Below are positions 5,477 to 6,261 of a DNA stretch of 6,261 nucleotides, in pieces (the stretch's first letter is position 1; the number at the start of each line of letters is the position of its first letter). The stretch is from Lachnospiraceae bacterium (lineage in GTDB: Bacteria; Bacillota; Clostridia; Lachnospirales; Lachnospiraceae), in assembly GCA_003519685.1 (NCBI GenBank), contig DOWG01000109.1, positions 2,044 to 8,304 of the forward strand. Reading direction: 5' to 3'. The notes below the pieces were generated by a model. It saw only the letters and a list, made by a program, of their open reading frames with translations. It was not told the origin of the DNA and ran no database searches. Position numbers and translations under genes: made by a program.

Positions 5477-6261
5477 CTAATTACTCTGATCATATTGCCG
5501 CTCACCAAAGATACCGGTACCAACACGTACCATGGTGGCCCCTTCTTCGATTGCAACTTCGAAATCTCCGGTCATTCCCATGGAAAGTATATTAAAGTAA
5601 CTAGAAAAATTACATTCAAGATTTTCTTTCGTCGGACTGCCATTCGCAGACTTGTCCCATATTTTCTCGTTATCCTCATTATCAATGTTTTTGGTTTTGA
5701 TGTCAACATATAATTCTCGCAATTTTTTGAAACACTCCCTATTTTTCTCGGGATTCTCGCTATTTGGGGCAATTGTCATTAATCCCCTGATGCGGATATG
5801 GGCCAATTTTACTACTGCTTGGATTAGTGGCAGTGTTTCCTCCACACTTACCCCATACTTGGTATCTTCACCGGAGACATTAACCTCGATTAAGATATCA
5901 CATAGAAGATTTTTCTTGGCTGCTTCCTGTTCAATCTGTAAGGCTAAACGCAGCGAATCTACCGAATGAATTAAAACCGCTTTATCAATAACATTTTTCA
6001 CTTTATTCCTTTGCAAATGCCCGATTTGATGCCAGTAGATATCCTCCCCAAAAGAATCTTTTAATTCTTCGTATTTCTGTGAGAGCTCCTGTACCTTATT
6101 TTCGCCAAAGTGGCGCATACCGCATTCATATGCTTCGCGAATCATCGAAACCGGCTTGGTCTTGCTGACTGCAATTAAGGTAACCTCTGACCGATCCCTG
6201 CCGGCTCTGTCACAGGCAGCCTGTATCCTTTTTTCTATCTCTATAATATTATCCTTTAACA
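5477..6261 (-). CDS. yggS: YggS/YlmE family PLP-binding protein (start codon cut by window edge)
   Basis: This PLP-binding protein of the alanine-racemase-like TIM-barrel fold takes part in vitamin B6 and amino-acid homeostasis and has no known catalytic activity. The frame continues past the internal ATG at 6143-6145 to the right edge. The extra 38 codons (LKDNIIEIEKRIQAACDRAG...) include AVSKTKP, whose first lysine (codon 6161-6163) aligns with the PLP-bearing Lys of E. coli YggS. The two final bases read as the end of an NTG codon, so the start is almost certainly one base outside, giving about 261 residues. Other landmarks are HFGENKVQEL, WHQIGHLQRNKVK, GLMTIAP, LSMGMTGDFEVAIEEG and VRVGTGIFG. 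The family is usually 220-235 residues; the excess is a polar insertion of about 28 residues (5594-5677) before LSMGM. It is the first gene visible in the cluster, ahead of sepF. Confidence 0.95.
   Translation of the reverse strand, partial: LKDNIIEIEKRIQAACDRAGRDRSEVTLIAVSKTKPVSMIREAYECGMRHFGENKVQELSQKYEELKDSFGEDIYWHQIGHLQRNKVKNVIDKAVLIHSVDSLRLALQIEQEAAKKNLLCDILIEVNVSGEDTKYGVSVEETLPLIQAVVKLAHIRIRGLMTIAPNSENPEKNRECFKKLRELYVDIKTKNIDNEDNEKIWDKSANGSPTKENLECNFSSYFNILSMGMTGDFEVAIEEGATMVRVGTGIFGERQYDQSN

Noticed and set aside
5417..5969. Plus-strand open frames of about 100 codons opposite sepF and yggS
   Set aside because: They lie wholly antisense to well-conserved genes, show no family motif and have no ribosome binding site that I find convincing; they are reading-frame shadows.
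6143..6145. Internal ATG as the start of yggS
   Set aside because: The frame stays open upstream to the window edge and encodes the conserved N-terminal helix and the PLP-lysine motif AVSKTKP, so the true start lies at or just beyond the edge.

Overview
The window reads as a compact run of housekeeping genes from a Gram-positive anaerobe of the Clostridia, most likely a Lachnospiraceae-like organism. The evidence is the mid-to-low GC content, the ylm-type cell-division cluster (YggS/YlmE, SepF, YlmH) followed by lspA and an RluD-type gene, and an AAA/DUF4143 ATPase of a type common in gut Clostridia. The taxonomic call is inference from gene content and protein style, not from a database match.

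All recognisable genes lie on the minus strand, so transcription runs from right to left. In that order they are: yggS, a PLP-homeostasis protein whose start codon straddles the right edge so that only its first base is missing; sepF, which tethers the division ring; ylmH, an S4 RNA-binding protein; aroB, 3-dehydroquinate synthase; lspA, lipoprotein signal peptidase; an rluD-like 23S rRNA pseudouridine synthase; and an AAA ATPase with a DUF4143 C-terminal part. After these comes what looks like the first eight codons of another gene, cut by the left edge. Spacings are 6 to 78 bases, and ribosome binding sites often overlap the preceding stop codon, which suggests one or two polycistronic transcripts. 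No mobile element, tRNA, rRNA, CRISPR array or convincing promoter is visible, and no gene-free stretch reaches 300 bases.

The layout is a variant of the Bacillus ylmD-ylmE-sepF-ylmG-ylmH-divIVA-ileS-lspA-rluD order. Here ylmG, divIVA and ileS are absent and aroB lies between ylmH and lspA. The cluster combines septum assembly (SepF), lipoprotein maturation (LspA), ribosome-associated RNA binding or modification (YlmH, RluD-like), cofactor homeostasis (YggS) and the shikimate pathway (AroB).

I do not see a new multi-gene defence or mobile system. The points most worth a second look are the 78-base ylmH-aroB junction, where a consensus ribosome binding site sits 45 bases from the aroB start with a perfect 9-bp inverted repeat between them; the apparent absence of divIVA at that same place; a 28-residue insertion in YggS; a DUF4143 ATPase whose usual E-x-K lysine is histidine and whose frame continues directly from rluD; and a nested inverted repeat at the aroB-lspA junction.
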